Of a stretch of DNA of 41,493 bases, positions 16,721 to 25,173 are shown piece after piece. This DNA is from Acidobacteriota bacterium (GTDB lineage: Bacteria; Acidobacteriota; Terriglobia; Bryobacterales; Bryobacteraceae): assembly GCA_018268935.1 (NCBI GenBank), contig JAFDVS010000046.1:6823-48315 (forward strand), given 5' to 3'. Position numbers and translations under genes: made by a program. How positions within the stretch are numbered: the first letter of the stretch is position 1; every line of letters begins with the position of its first letter. Under the pieces are notes generated by a model, which worked only from the letters and a program-made list of their open reading frames with translations, was not told the DNA's origin and searched no databases.

Positions 16721-18019
16721 ATGCGTTTCCTACTTGCGCTAACCGCTGCGGGGGCGGCGTTGGCAGCTTCTAATCCGAAGTCTGTCACCTATTACAAAGA
16801 CGTTCTCCCCGTTCTACAAAAGAACTGTCAGACCTGCCATCGCCCGGGCGAAGCCGCCCCGATGGCGTTCCTGACATACGAACAGACCCGCCCGTGGGCC
16901 AAGGCGATCAAAGCCTCTGTGCTGGGCAAACAGATGCCTCCCTGGTTCGCCGATGCGGCACACGGCAAGTGGGCGAATGATCGCACCCTGTCCGCCGATG
17001 AGATCGCCACGCTCAGCTCCTGGGCCGACAACGGCGCCAAGGAAGGGAACAAGAAAGATGCTCCCGCGCCGGTGACCTTTGTGCAGGGCTGGGGCATCGG
17101 CAAGCCGGACCTGGTGCTGGAGATGCCGGAAAGCTATTCCGTGCCCGACAGCGGCACTATCGAATACCAGTACATCATCATCCCCACCGGCCTGAAGGAA
17201 GATAAGTGGATCCAGATGGCGGAGGCGCGGCCAGGCAACCGGCAGACCGTACATCACATCATTGCCTTCGTGCGCGAGCCGGGCTCAAAGTGGTTCGCCG
17301 ATCAGAAGCCGGGCGTGGCGTTTTCGCCGAAGACGATGGCCTCGAATGGCCAGCGCCAGGGCGGAAACGATGAAGCCTCGCGCGAATTCCTGGTGGGCTT
17401 TGCTCCCGGCTCGCCACCGGAAGTGCTGCGCCCCGGAACGGCAAAACTGCTGAAAGCCGGCTCCGACCTGGTGCTCCAGATGCACTACACGGCCACCGGC
17501 AAGGCGGGTACGGACAAGAGCGCGATCGGACTGGTTTTCGCCAAGGACGCAGTGGAGAAGCGCGTGTTCACCTCCGCGGTGACCACGAACAAGTTCGTCA
17601 TTCCGGCCGGGGCGTCAAGTCACGATGTGAAGGCTTCGATGACGCTGCAGGAAGATGCTGATCTGGTTTCGTTGCTGCCGCATATGCACCTGCGAGGCAA
17701 GGCGTTCGAATACCGGGCTGTCTATCCGACAGGGGAAACCGAAGTTCTGCTGAAGGTCCCGGCCTACCGCTTCGACTGGCAGCTCTGGTATGAGTTTGCC
17801 TCCCCGAAGCGCATCCCCAAAGGCACGCGGCTGGAGGTGACCGGCACATTCGACAACTCGGCCAACAACCGCTTCAATCCCGACGCTACCAAGGATGTGA
17901 AATGGGGCGAGCAGAGCTGGGAAGAGATGATGATGGGCTTCTTTGATGTCGCCTTCGACGCGAAGAAGGACCCCATGGATCTGTTCCGTCCGAAGAAGCG
18001 CACCGGTACCGACGACTAA
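16721..18019 (+). CDS. exported heme c / PHM-like copper monooxygenase (array gene 1)
   Basis: This 432-residue protein has a signal peptide ending near ALA-A (residue 16). A single-heme cytochrome domain follows with C36-x-x-C39-H40 and M72 in KQMPPWF as the probable distal ligand. From about residue 130 it resembles the two-domain copper type II ascorbate-dependent monooxygenase fold (PHM/DBM). All expected copper ligands can be proposed: H178-H179 in TVHHIIAF and H255 in LQMHYTATG for the first site, H321 and H323 in LPHMHLRG with M404 in EEMMMGFFD for the second. A covalently attached heme could feed electrons to copper. Substrate unknown. It heads a run of four related genes; gene 2 starts 75 bases later. 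Confidence 0.85.
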   Translation: MRFLLALTAAGAALAASNPKSVTYYKDVLPVLQKNCQTCHRPGEAAPMAFLTYEQTRPWAKAIKASVLGKQMPPWFADAAHGKWANDRTLSADEIATLSSWADNGAKEGNKKDAPAPVTFVQGWGIGKPDLVLEMPESYSVPDSGTIEYQYIIIPTGLKEDKWIQMAEARPGNRQTVHHIIAFVREPGSKWFADQKPGVAFSPKTMASNGQRQGGNDEASREFLVGFAPGSPPEVLRPGTAKLLKAGSDLVLQMHYTATGKAGTDKSAIGLVFAKDAVEKRVFTSAVTTNKFVIPAGASSHDVKASMTLQEDADLVSLLPHMHLRGKAFEYRAVYPTGETEVLLKVPAYRFDWQLWYEFASPKRIPKGTRLEVTGTFDNSANNRFNPDATKDVKWGEQSWEEMMMGFFDVAFDAKKDPMDLFRPKKRTGTDD

Positions 18020-18050
18020 AAAATCGGCTACACTAATCGAGGATCGTAAA

Positions 18051-18074
18051 CTGCCGGGCCGCAACGCCCGGCAG
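18051..18074 (+). promoter_or_regulatory. perfect 9-bp hairpin between array genes 1 and 2
   Basis: CTGCCGGGC (18051-18059) and GCCCGGCAG (18066-18074) pair perfectly around a 6-base loop. No T-run follows, so it is not a standard terminator. It could be an RNA-processing or stability element that separates expression of gene 1 from gene 2. Confidence 0.5.
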
Positions 18075-18094
18075 ATTCCATTTGGGAGGGCGTT

Positions 18095-19414
18095 ATGTTC
18101 AGGCTCCCGGTGTTCTTTTCCCTGGTCGTTTTCTCTGCCGGTGCGGCGATGAAGCCCGGCTCGGTCACCTTCTACAAAGACGTGTTGCCCATCCTGCAGA
18201 AGAATTGCCAGGAGTGCCATCGCGCGGGCGAGGTTGCTCCCATGGCCTTCACCACTTATGAAGAAGTGCGCCCGTGGGCGAAGGCGATGCGTGTGGCCGT
18301 GCTGTCCCGCAAGATGCCGCCCTGGTTCGCCGATCCCGCCTACGGCAAGTTCCACAATGAACGCATGCTGAGGCCCGATGAGATGGAGAAGATCGTCAAG
18401 TGGATCGACAAGGGCGCTCCGGCCGGCGATAAGCGGGAAGCGCCGCCGATGAAGCAGTGGACGGAAGGCTGGTCCATCGGCAAGCCCGACCTGGTGGTGG
18501 AGATGCCGCAAGCTTTTCCCGTTCCCGCCAAAGGCACCATCGAATACACCTACCTTGTGCTTCCTCTCAATCTGACGAAGGACACCTGGGTGCAGGCAGC
18601 CGAAGTGCGTCCAGGGGACCGCGCGGTGGTGCATCACGTGATTGCGTTTCTGCGCGAACCGGGTTCGAAGTGGATGCGCGATGTCGACTACGGCGTGCCG
18701 TTCGTGCCCAACAAGACTGCGCGCAATTCGCGCAATAGCGGGGCGAGCGAAGCCGGCGGCCCGGGCTCGGAACTGCTGGTGGGTTACGCTCCGGGGCTGC
18801 AGGCGCAGATCTTCCGTCCGGGTACGGCGAAGCTGCTCAAAGCGGGCACCGATGTGGTTTTCCAGATGCACTATACGGCCAATGGCAAAGCCAGCCTCGA
18901 TCGAACCAAGATCGGGCTCACGTTCGCCAAGGAGCCGCCGCGGGAGCGTGTAATGACGATGGCCGCATCGAACACGAAATTCGTCATTCCGGCGGGCGAA
19001 GGCAACCACCGCGTGGAATCGCAGTTCACGCTGCAGGCCGATACGCGGCTCACTGGATTGATGCCGCACATGCATTTGCGCGGCAAGGCGTTCCAATATA
19101 AGGCCGTTTATCCCACGGGCGAATCGGAGATTCTGCTCAACGTGCCGCGCTACGATTTCGCCTGGCAACTGTTCTATTACCTGGCCGAGCCGAAGGTATT
19201 TCCGAAGGGCACGCGCATCGAGTGCGTGGCCTATTTCGACAACTCCGCCAACAACGCGTTCAATCCGGATCCTTCGAAGGAGGTGCGCTGGGGCGATCAG
19301 AGTTGGGAGGAGATGATGATCGGCTGGTTCGATGTGGCCTTTGATGCCACGATGAGCCCGATCAAACTGTATCGTGCCGACAAGCCTGCCAATCCGACGA
19401 CGGGTGGCGAATAG
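18095..19414 (+). CDS. exported heme c / PHM-like copper monooxygenase (array gene 2)
   Basis: This 439-residue paralogue of gene 1 has a signal peptide (about residues 1-18), heme motif C38-Q-E-C41-H42 and M74 in RKMPPWF. Proposed copper ligands are H180-H181 (VVHHVIAF), H259 (FQMHYTANG), H325 and H327 (MPHMHLRG) and M408 in WEEMMIGWFD. It is closely similar to gene 1 throughout, including the FDNSANN and RWGDQSWEEMM stretches, so the pair arose by tandem duplication. A strong GGGAGGG ribosome site lies 4 bases before the ATG. The next gene starts 4 bases after the stop. Confidence 0.85.
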   Translation: MFRLPVFFSLVVFSAGAAMKPGSVTFYKDVLPILQKNCQECHRAGEVAPMAFTTYEEVRPWAKAMRVAVLSRKMPPWFADPAYGKFHNERMLRPDEMEKIVKWIDKGAPAGDKREAPPMKQWTEGWSIGKPDLVVEMPQAFPVPAKGTIEYTYLVLPLNLTKDTWVQAAEVRPGDRAVVHHVIAFLREPGSKWMRDVDYGVPFVPNKTARNSRNSGASEAGGPGSELLVGYAPGLQAQIFRPGTAKLLKAGTDVVFQMHYTANGKASLDRTKIGLTFAKEPPRERVMTMAASNTKFVIPAGEGNHRVESQFTLQADTRLTGLMPHMHLRGKAFQYKAVYPTGESEILLNVPRYDFAWQLFYYLAEPKVFPKGTRIECVAYFDNSANNAFNPDPSKEVRWGDQSWEEMMIGWFDVAFDATMSPIKLYRADKPANPTTGGE

Positions 19415-19418
19415 CGCA

Positions 19419-20087
19419 ATGAAGCGCGCGGCCCTGATTGCCGTACTGCTGTGCGCCGGCTCCTCGCTGGCGCATGATCCCATCACCACGAAGGTCACCT
19501 TCAGCGTGGAGATCGTGCGATTGTTCCAGCGGCGGTGCCTCTCCTGCCATCAGGAGGGCGGCAAAGCGCCGATGTCGCTGGTGAAGTACGAAGAGGCGCG
19601 GCCGTGGGCCAAGGCGATCAAGGAAGAAGTGCTGGAGCGGCGCATGCCTCCCTGGGGCGCCGTGAAAGGCTTCGGAGAGTTCCAGCATGACCGTGGATTG
19701 ACGCAGGAGGAGATCAGCCTCATTGCCGATTGGGTGGAAGGCGGAGCGCCGGAAGGCGAGCCCAAGTATTACCCGGAACTGCGTATTCCGGAAGTGGAAA
19801 AACTGAAATTGCCGGCCACGCGGCTGCGGTTGCAGCAATCGTTGAAGCTGGCCGCGGGGATGCGCCTCACAGCGATTGAGCCGAAGGTGCAGGGCGAACT
19901 GGAGCAGGTACGGGTGACGGCGCAGCAGCCCGATGGGCGCGTGGAGCCGCTGCTCTGGCTCCGCAAGTACAAAGGCGAATGGAAGCAGGTGTTCGTCTTT
20001 CGCAGGCCGGTGGCGGTGGCTGCGGGAACAATCGTTACCGTTGATCCTCCAACGCAGGCGAATTTTCTGATATACGCTCAAAAATAA
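19419..20087 (+). CDS. exported cytochrome c without the monooxygenase domain (array gene 3)
   Basis: This 222-residue protein has a signal peptide (about residues 1-19) and the same cytochrome domain as its neighbours, with C40-L-S-C43-H44 and M76 in RRMPPWG. After about residue 110 it lacks all the copper-ligand motifs. Instead it has a short beta-rich region ending in VDPPTQANFLIYAQK. It could be a soluble electron carrier or a chaperone-like partner for the full-length proteins. The ATG at 19419 is chosen because it starts the signal peptide and follows the previous stop by 4 bases. Its stop overlaps the next start by one base (TAATG). Confidence 0.82.
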   Translation: MKRAALIAVLLCAGSSLAHDPITTKVTFSVEIVRLFQRRCLSCHQEGGKAPMSLVKYEEARPWAKAIKEEVLERRMPPWGAVKGFGEFQHDRGLTQEEISLIADWVEGGAPEGEPKYYPELRIPEVEKLKLPATRLRLQQSLKLAAGMRLTAIEPKVQGELEQVRVTAQQPDGRVEPLLWLRKYKGEWKQVFVFRRPVAVAAGTIVTVDPPTQANFLIYAQK

Positions 20088-21316
20088 TGCTCTCCCCGTT
20101 GTTGTTGCTGGCCGCTGTTGTTTTTCATAAAGACATTGAGCCGCTGCTGCAGAAGCATTGCCAACAATGCCACCGGCCCGGTGAAGCCGCGCCGATGCCT
20201 CTGCTGACCTATGAACAGGTGCGCCCGTGGGCCAAGGCGATGCGGCAGGCGGTGGTGCAGGGGGCGATGCCTCCGTGGCATGCCGACCCGGCGGTGGGCA
20301 AGTTCGCCAATGATAGCCGTCTGCCGGCTGAGGCGGTGGAGGCATTTCGGCAATGGGTGGATGGCGGCGCGCCGCGTGGACGTGCGGCGGATGCTCCGAA
20401 ACCGCTGCGATTTACGGATGGCTGGACGATCGGCCAGCCCGATGCGGTGTTCGAAATGCCGGTGGATTTTGAGATCCCGGCGAAAGGCGATCTCGATTAC
20501 ATCCACTTCGCGGTGCCAACGAATTTTGCCGAGGATCGCTGGATTGAGCGCATGGAAGTGCGGCCGGGGAATCGAGCCAGCGTGCATCACATCGGGGTGT
20601 ATATCCGGCGCAAGGGGTCAACCTGGCTTCCTCAATTGACTGCCGATGGCAAGGGCTTGCCACTGCGCGACCGCACGGTGGGACGCACTCCGGTGGACGA
20701 ACATTTTGCCATGTACTTGCCGGGTTATGGCGGCGAAGTTCTGGAGCCCGGCCAGGCGCGGAAGATCCCAGCGGGGGCGGACCTGGTGTTCCAACTGCAC
20801 TACATCACCACCGGCAAGCCGGCGAAGGATCGGAGCCGCATCGGGTTTGTGTTTGCCAGGCAGCCCGTGCGCGAGTTGATCCATACCGTGCCGGTGGGCG
20901 ATCCCACGATCGTCATTCCGCCGGGGGAGGCGGAGTATAAATCGCGGGCGAATTTTTTTGTGTCGATGCCGCTGCGTGTGCTGGGGATTGCCCCGCATAT
21001 GCATCTGCGGGGGAGGTCGTTCGCTTGCGATGCGATTCTGCCGGACAAGTCGCGGCAGGCATTGCTGAGCGTGCCTCGTTACGATCGCAACTGGCAGCGT
21101 CGCTATGTGCTCGCGTCTCCGCCGTCGTTAGCCAAGGGGTCGTGGATCCAGTGCCGGGCCGTGTTCGATAATTCCGCGAATAACCCATGGAATCCCGATC
21201 CCACGGCGACCGTGCGCTGGGGGGATCAGACGCGGGATGAAATGATGGTGGGATATGTCGACGTGGCGCTGCCGCCGGATGCGCAGCCGGAGCGATTCTA
21301 TGTGCGGCCGAAGTAG
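20087..21316 (+). CDS. exported heme c / PHM-like copper monooxygenase (array gene 4)
   Basis: This 409-residue protein is the third full-length member. Heme motif C25-Q-Q-C28-H29 and M61 in GAMPPWH mark the cytochrome domain; proposed copper ligands are H167-H168 (SVHHIGVY), H238 (FQLHYITTG), H304 and H306 (APHMHLRG) and M386 in RDEMMVGY. It is more diverged than genes 1 and 2, so the array is not just a recent amplification. The N-terminal segment LSPLLLLAAVVF is very short with no charged n-region, so signal cleavage may differ. The start overlaps the previous stop by one base, implying translational coupling. Confidence 0.83.
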   Translation: MLSPLLLLAAVVFHKDIEPLLQKHCQQCHRPGEAAPMPLLTYEQVRPWAKAMRQAVVQGAMPPWHADPAVGKFANDSRLPAEAVEAFRQWVDGGAPRGRAADAPKPLRFTDGWTIGQPDAVFEMPVDFEIPAKGDLDYIHFAVPTNFAEDRWIERMEVRPGNRASVHHIGVYIRRKGSTWLPQLTADGKGLPLRDRTVGRTPVDEHFAMYLPGYGGEVLEPGQARKIPAGADLVFQLHYITTGKPAKDRSRIGFVFARQPVRELIHTVPVGDPTIVIPPGEAEYKSRANFFVSMPLRVLGIAPHMHLRGRSFACDAILPDKSRQALLSVPRYDRNWQRRYVLASPPSLAKGSWIQCRAVFDNSANNPWNPDPTATVRWGDQTRDEMMVGYVDVALPPDAQPERFYVRPK

Positions 21317-21325
21317 CCGGCGAGC

Positions 21326-21685
21326 CTAGACAAAGATATCGAGTGGAACACGGAGGAATTCCGCCAACCGCTTTGCCTGAGCCTTGCTGATGGATCGCCG
21401 GCCACTGAGAATTTCCGTTGCCGCGCCTTTGTTGCCAAGCAGGGGCCAGATGTCTTTGTGCTTCAATCCTCGCTCCTCCATAAGGGACTTCAGCGAATCG
21501 GCCGGAGAAACGCGAGGGAGTGGATGGTGCTTGCTCTCGTAGTCGTCGATGAGCAGTGTGAACACTTCGGCGAGAGCCTCCTCCTCTGGCGAAAGATCCT
21601 CGCGTTCGTCGAACTCCAACAGCAGCTCCATGAGCCGGGTGTACTCGGCCTTGGTGCGAATGGGGCGTGGAAGAGATTTGGCCAT
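21326..21685 (-). CDS. orphan HigA-type HTH antitoxin/regulator
   Basis: This 119-residue protein matches the HigA-like antitoxins with a C-terminal xre-type helix-turn-helix. The segment SPADSLKSLMEERGLKHKD is followed by the helix with NKGAATEILSGRRSISKAQAKRLAEFL. In this subfamily a HigB mRNA-interferase gene normally lies just upstream. Here only 31 bases separate it from smpB on the same strand, and no toxin frame is seen on either side. It may be a solitary regulator or the survivor of a lost toxin-antitoxin pair. Confidence 0.8.
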   Translation of the reverse strand: MAKSLPRPIRTKAEYTRLMELLLEFDEREDLSPEEEALAEVFTLLIDDYESKHHPLPRVSPADSLKSLMEERGLKHKDIWPLLGNKGAATEILSGRRSISKAQAKRLAEFLRVPLDIFV

Positions 21686-21716
21686 CGGGATGGCGCTCGG
21701 CAGAACTCCAGGATCG

Positions 21717-22190
21717 CTACCGCTTGTTCCGCATCATCCCGGCCTTCGCCTCGGCTTCCTGCGTCTTCTTCCGTTCCGTATCCCGCTTGTCGTGCATCTT
21801 CTTGCCCTGCGCCAGGGCCAATTCACACTTCACCCGTCCATCCTTCAGATACAGCTTCGTTGCCACCAGGGTCAGCCCCTTGTTCTGCGTCTTCCCCAGC
21901 AGCTTGTCGATCTCCCGCCGGTGCAGCAGCAGCTTCCGCCGGCGCACGGGGTTGTGATTGAAGAGATTCCCGTGGCTGTACTCGCTGATGTGGGCATTGC
22001 AGAGCCAGGCCTCGTTGTTGTGGATCTCAGCGTAGGCGTCGCGGAGTTGGATTTTGCCGGAACGCGCGGCCTTCACTTCCGTGCCGGTGAGAACGAGTCC
22101 GGCCTCGAAGCGGTCGAGCAGGAAGAAGTTGTGACCCGCCTGCCGGTTGTCGCTGAGGATCTTGATGCCGCCCTGTTCTTTTGTGGCCAT
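21717..22190 (-). CDS. smpB: SsrA-binding protein SmpB
   Basis: This 157-residue protein is SmpB, which delivers tmRNA to stalled ribosomes. The family stretches [38 protein letters not shown], and [20 protein letters not shown] are present, with the typical basic C-terminal tail ([13 protein letters not shown]). The ATG at 22190 gives the normal length; the frame upstream adds 21 residues with no similarity. The tmRNA gene itself is not in the window. The HigA-type gene lies 31 bases downstream on the same strand. Confidence 0.96.
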   Translation of the reverse strand: MATKEQGGIKILSDNRQAGHNFFLLDRFEAGLVLTGTEVKAARSGKIQLRDAYAEIHNNEAWLCNAHISEYSHGNLFNHNPVRRRKLLLHRREIDKLLGKTQNKGLTLVATKLYLKDGRVKCELALAQGKKMHDKRDTERKKTQEAEAKAGMMRNKR

Positions 22191-22333
22191 CCAGACACCA
22201 TGATAACAAGGGGGGAAAATTCCTCTCCACGCTCGTAACCCTCCCTGCGTCAATCCGTTATGAGGGAAGAATCGCCCGCCCCGGCGTGGAGGCTTCCCGG
22301 AAACTAATCGCTCGATGCTGAAGAATCAATAAG

Positions 22334-24700
22334 ATGCACGGAATTTTGCGCTCCTGGACAAGCCTCGCCCTGGTCTTTCTGCTGCTGGCGCCCGATGCCG
22401 GCGCCTGGGGCCGCAAAGGCGACAAGCTCTATAAAGATGGCCGCCTTGCTGAAACGAAGAAGGATTGGGAGAAGGCGCTGGACCTGTACGAGCAGGCCAT
22501 GCTGGACGATCCATTCCATATCGCCTACCAGATGGCGGCTCGCCGGGTGCGGTTTCAGGCATCGCAAGCCCGTGTTGACAAAGGCCAGAAGCTGCGCGAA
22601 CAGGGAAAGCTGGACGAAGCGCTGGCCGAATTCCAGAAAGCCTATTCCATCGATCCCTCTTCCACCATCGCCGACCAGGAAATCAAGCGCACGTTGGAGA
22701 TGATCAATCGGGACAAAAAGACTCCTGCTGCGGAAGAAGACAAAGGGCTTACGCCCGCCCAGAAGGCTCGCAAGGACAGTGAGGAACGGGTTGCTTCCAT
22801 GCAGGAAGCGCCGGAACTGCGCCCCATCTCCCGCACCGCCATCACGCTCAAGATGAGCAACCAGCCGCCGCGCATCCTGTTTGAAACCATCGCCAAGCTG
22901 GCCGGTGTGAACATCATCTTCGATTCCGAATACCAGCCCACCGGACGCAATTTCTTCGTCGATCTGAACGGCTCCACGCTGGAGCAGGCCCTCGATTTCG
23001 TCGCCATCCAGACCAAGAGCTTTTGGAAGCCGCTGAGCGAAAACACGATCTTCGTTACCCAGGACAACGTCACCAAACGCCGCGACTACGAAGACATGGT
23101 GGTCAAGACTTTCTATCTGTCGAACACGACGACGGTGCAAGAACTGCAGGAAATCGCGACCGCCGTCCGCGCCGTGACCGAAGTGCGGCGCCTGTTCACT
23201 TACAACGGGCAGAACGTGATCATCATTCGCGGCACCGTCGATCAGGTGGCGCTGGCTGAAAAGCTGATTCAGGATCTGGACAAGCCCAAGAGCGAAGTGG
23301 TAGTTGACGTGGTGGTGATGGAGTTGAGCAAGACGCGCACGCGCGATCTGGCTGCATCCATCGCGAGCGGCGGCACCCCAGGCCTCAACATTCCCGTGTC
23401 GTTTACACCGCGCAACCCGGTGCTAAGTGGCGTAAGCGGGGCGACAGGTTCCACCGGTGGCACATCCACCAGTTCCGGCATTTCGCTGGCGCGCATCGGG
23501 CGTATTTCCACCAACGACTTCTCCCTCACTCTTCCCGGCGCTGTATTCAAAGCATTGCTCACGGAGCGCGAAGGGCGCGTGCTGCAATCCCCACAGGTGC
23601 GCGCCGTGGAAATGCAGAAGGCTTCGCTCCGCCTGGGCGACAAGATTCCGTTCGCATCGGGCAGCTTCCAGCCCGGTTTCGGATCGGTAGGTACGGGCAT
23701 CAGCCCGCTGGTCAGCACGCAGTTCCAATTTGCCGAGGTCGGCGTGAACGTCGATATCATGCCGAAGGTGCATGGACCCGAAGAAGTGTCGCTGCACGTG
23801 GAACTGGAACTCTCCACAGTGCGTGAGCGTATCGACATCGGCGGCCTACAACAGCCGGTCATCGGACAGCGCAAGATCATTCACGACATTCGCATGCGGG
23901 AAGGCGAAGTGAACCTGCTGGGCGGATTGCAGGGGCTTACCGAATCACTGAATGTGAACAGTATCCCCGGAGTCGGTCAGATCCCCATCCTGAAGCATCT
24001 CTTCGGCAGCCAAAGCAAAGAGCGCATCGAAACGGAACTGGTGATTGCCCTGGTTCCGCACATCGTGCGATCGCCGGAGATCACTCCGGCCAACCTGCGC
24101 GGCATTTCCGCGGGCAACGATGCAACGGTGAAGCTCACCTACGCTCCGCGCGAGGAGAAGAAACCGCAGCCAGGCGCGCCCACCGCGGCGCCGGCCACAC
24201 CCTCCCCTGCGCTGCCGCAACCGCCTCCGGCGCAACCCCCCGCGCCGCCTGCCGATGCACCGAAAGCGCCTGCCACCACGGCATCGCCGATCGCATTCAC
24301 GTTCCAGCCTTCGGGGCTGAAGGGTTCGCTCGGGTCGCCCATGTTCCTGGTGCTGCAAATGAACTCGGGCAGCGACGTGTTCTCCGCTCCACTGCGCGTC
24401 CAATATGATCCGAAGATGCTCAAGTTGGTGGAAGTGATCAAGGGCAATGCGCTGTCGCCCGACGGCAAACAGGTAAACTTCGTCCCCACGATTCAGCAGG
24501 ATAAGGGCGAAGCCCGGGTGGAGATCAGCCGCCTGCCGGGCTCCGGCGGAGTCACTACCTCCGGCCCACTCGTGCTCTTCAAATTCGAAGGGCTGGCCAA
24601 GGGCACTACCAACGTAATGTTGCCCGAACTTCGTCTCACCGATTCGAAGAACCAGCCGATCCCGGTGTCTATTCCCACCGTCGCGGTGACCGTGGAGTAA
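22334..24700 (+). CDS. secretin (GspD/PilQ family) with N-terminal TPR and C-terminal cohesin-like domain
   Basis: This 788-residue outer-membrane secretin would form the export gate for type II secretion or a type IV pilus. In order: signal peptide (1-24), two TPR-like helical repeats (about 25-115), an STN-type domain (165-245), an N1-type domain (255-318), and the secretin core (320-580) with VPHIVRSPEI closing it. A Pro/Ala linker (about 606-650) leads to a cohesin-like beta domain (655-788). The cohesin and TPR additions are unusual compared with enterobacterial GspD. Two pseudopilin genes follow directly (5-base gap), so they form one operon. No GspC or pilotin gene is seen. Confidence 0.88.
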   Translation: MHGILRSWTSLALVFLLLAPDAGAWGRKGDKLYKDGRLAETKKDWEKALDLYEQAMLDDPFHIAYQMAARRVRFQASQARVDKGQKLREQGKLDEALAEFQKAYSIDPSSTIADQEIKRTLEMINRDKKTPAAEEDKGLTPAQKARKDSEERVASMQEAPELRPISRTAITLKMSNQPPRILFETIAKLAGVNIIFDSEYQPTGRNFFVDLNGSTLEQALDFVAIQTKSFWKPLSENTIFVTQDNVTKRRDYEDMVVKTFYLSNTTTVQELQEIATAVRAVTEVRRLFTYNGQNVIIIRGTVDQVALAEKLIQDLDKPKSEVVVDVVVMELSKTRTRDLAASIASGGTPGLNIPVSFTPRNPVLSGVSGATGSTGGTSTSSGISLARIGRISTNDFSLTLPGAVFKALLTEREGRVLQSPQVRAVEMQKASLRLGDKIPFASGSFQPGFGSVGTGISPLVSTQFQFAEVGVNVDIMPKVHGPEEVSLHVELELSTVRERIDIGGLQQPVIGQRKIIHDIRMREGEVNLLGGLQGLTESLNVNSIPGVGQIPILKHLFGSQSKERIETELVIALVPHIVRSPEITPANLRGISAGNDATVKLTYAPREEKKPQPGAPTAAPATPSPALPQPPPAQPPAPPADAPKAPATTASPIAFTFQPSGLKGSLGSPMFLVLQMNSGSDVFSAPLRVQYDPKMLKLVEVIKGNALSPDGKQVNFVPTIQQDKGEARVEISRLPGSGGVTTSGPLVLFKFEGLAKGTTNVMLPELRLTDSKNQPIPVSIPTVAVTVE

Positions 24701-24705
24701 CGCCT

Positions 24706-25173
24706 ATGCTTCGCCGCAAACGCCAACGCGGGATGTCGCTGGTGGAGCTCATTGTCGCCTTCAGCATCCTCATGATGCTGACCGGCATGGCTGTTCCGCT
24801 GGCTCGTTACAAGGTCCGCCGCGAGCGCGAAAAGGAACTGCGCTATGCGTTGCGCGAACTTCGCACGGCTATCGACAAGTACAAAGACGATGCCGATGCG
24901 GGCAAGCTGGGCCAGATTAAGATGGGAACGGAAGGCTATCCGGAAACACTGCAATCGCTGGTGGATGGCGTGAAGCTGCCCGGCGATGTCGACAAAAAGA
25001 AGAAGTATCTGCGCCGCATCCCGAAAGATCCGTTCACGAACAATGCGGAGTGGGGGATGCGCAGCATGCAGGACGATCCGAAGAGCCTTGCCTGGGGTGG
25101 CCAGCATGTCTTCGATGTTTACAGCAAAACCACCGAAAGGGCGCCCGATGGCACATCGTACTCGGAGTGGTAG
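24706..25173 (+). CDS. type II secretion/type IV pilus pseudopilin (GspG-like) 1
   Basis: This 155-residue protein has a class III signal: a basic leader RRKRQRG, then the cleavage site G|MSLVE with E at +5, followed by the hydrophobic helix. The C-terminal part has the GspG-like pattern YPETLQSLVDG...LRRIPKDPFT and ends TSYSEW. A prepilin peptidase would be needed; none is in the window. It begins 5 bases after the secretin stop and overlaps the next pseudopilin by 26 bases. Confidence 0.88.
   Translation: MLRRKRQRGMSLVELIVAFSILMMLTGMAVPLARYKVRREREKELRYALRELRTAIDKYKDDADAGKLGQIKMGTEGYPETLQSLVDGVKLPGDVDKKKKYLRRIPKDPFTNNAEWGMRSMQDDPKSLAWGGQHVFDVYSKTTERAPDGTSYSEW

Noticed and set aside
17615..19498. 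A 627-codon open frame on the minus strand opposite copper-array genes 1 and 2.
   Set aside because: It is antisense to two well-supported genes, its product is a His/Arg-rich low-information sequence with no signal or domain, and its openness follows from GC-rich codon bias.
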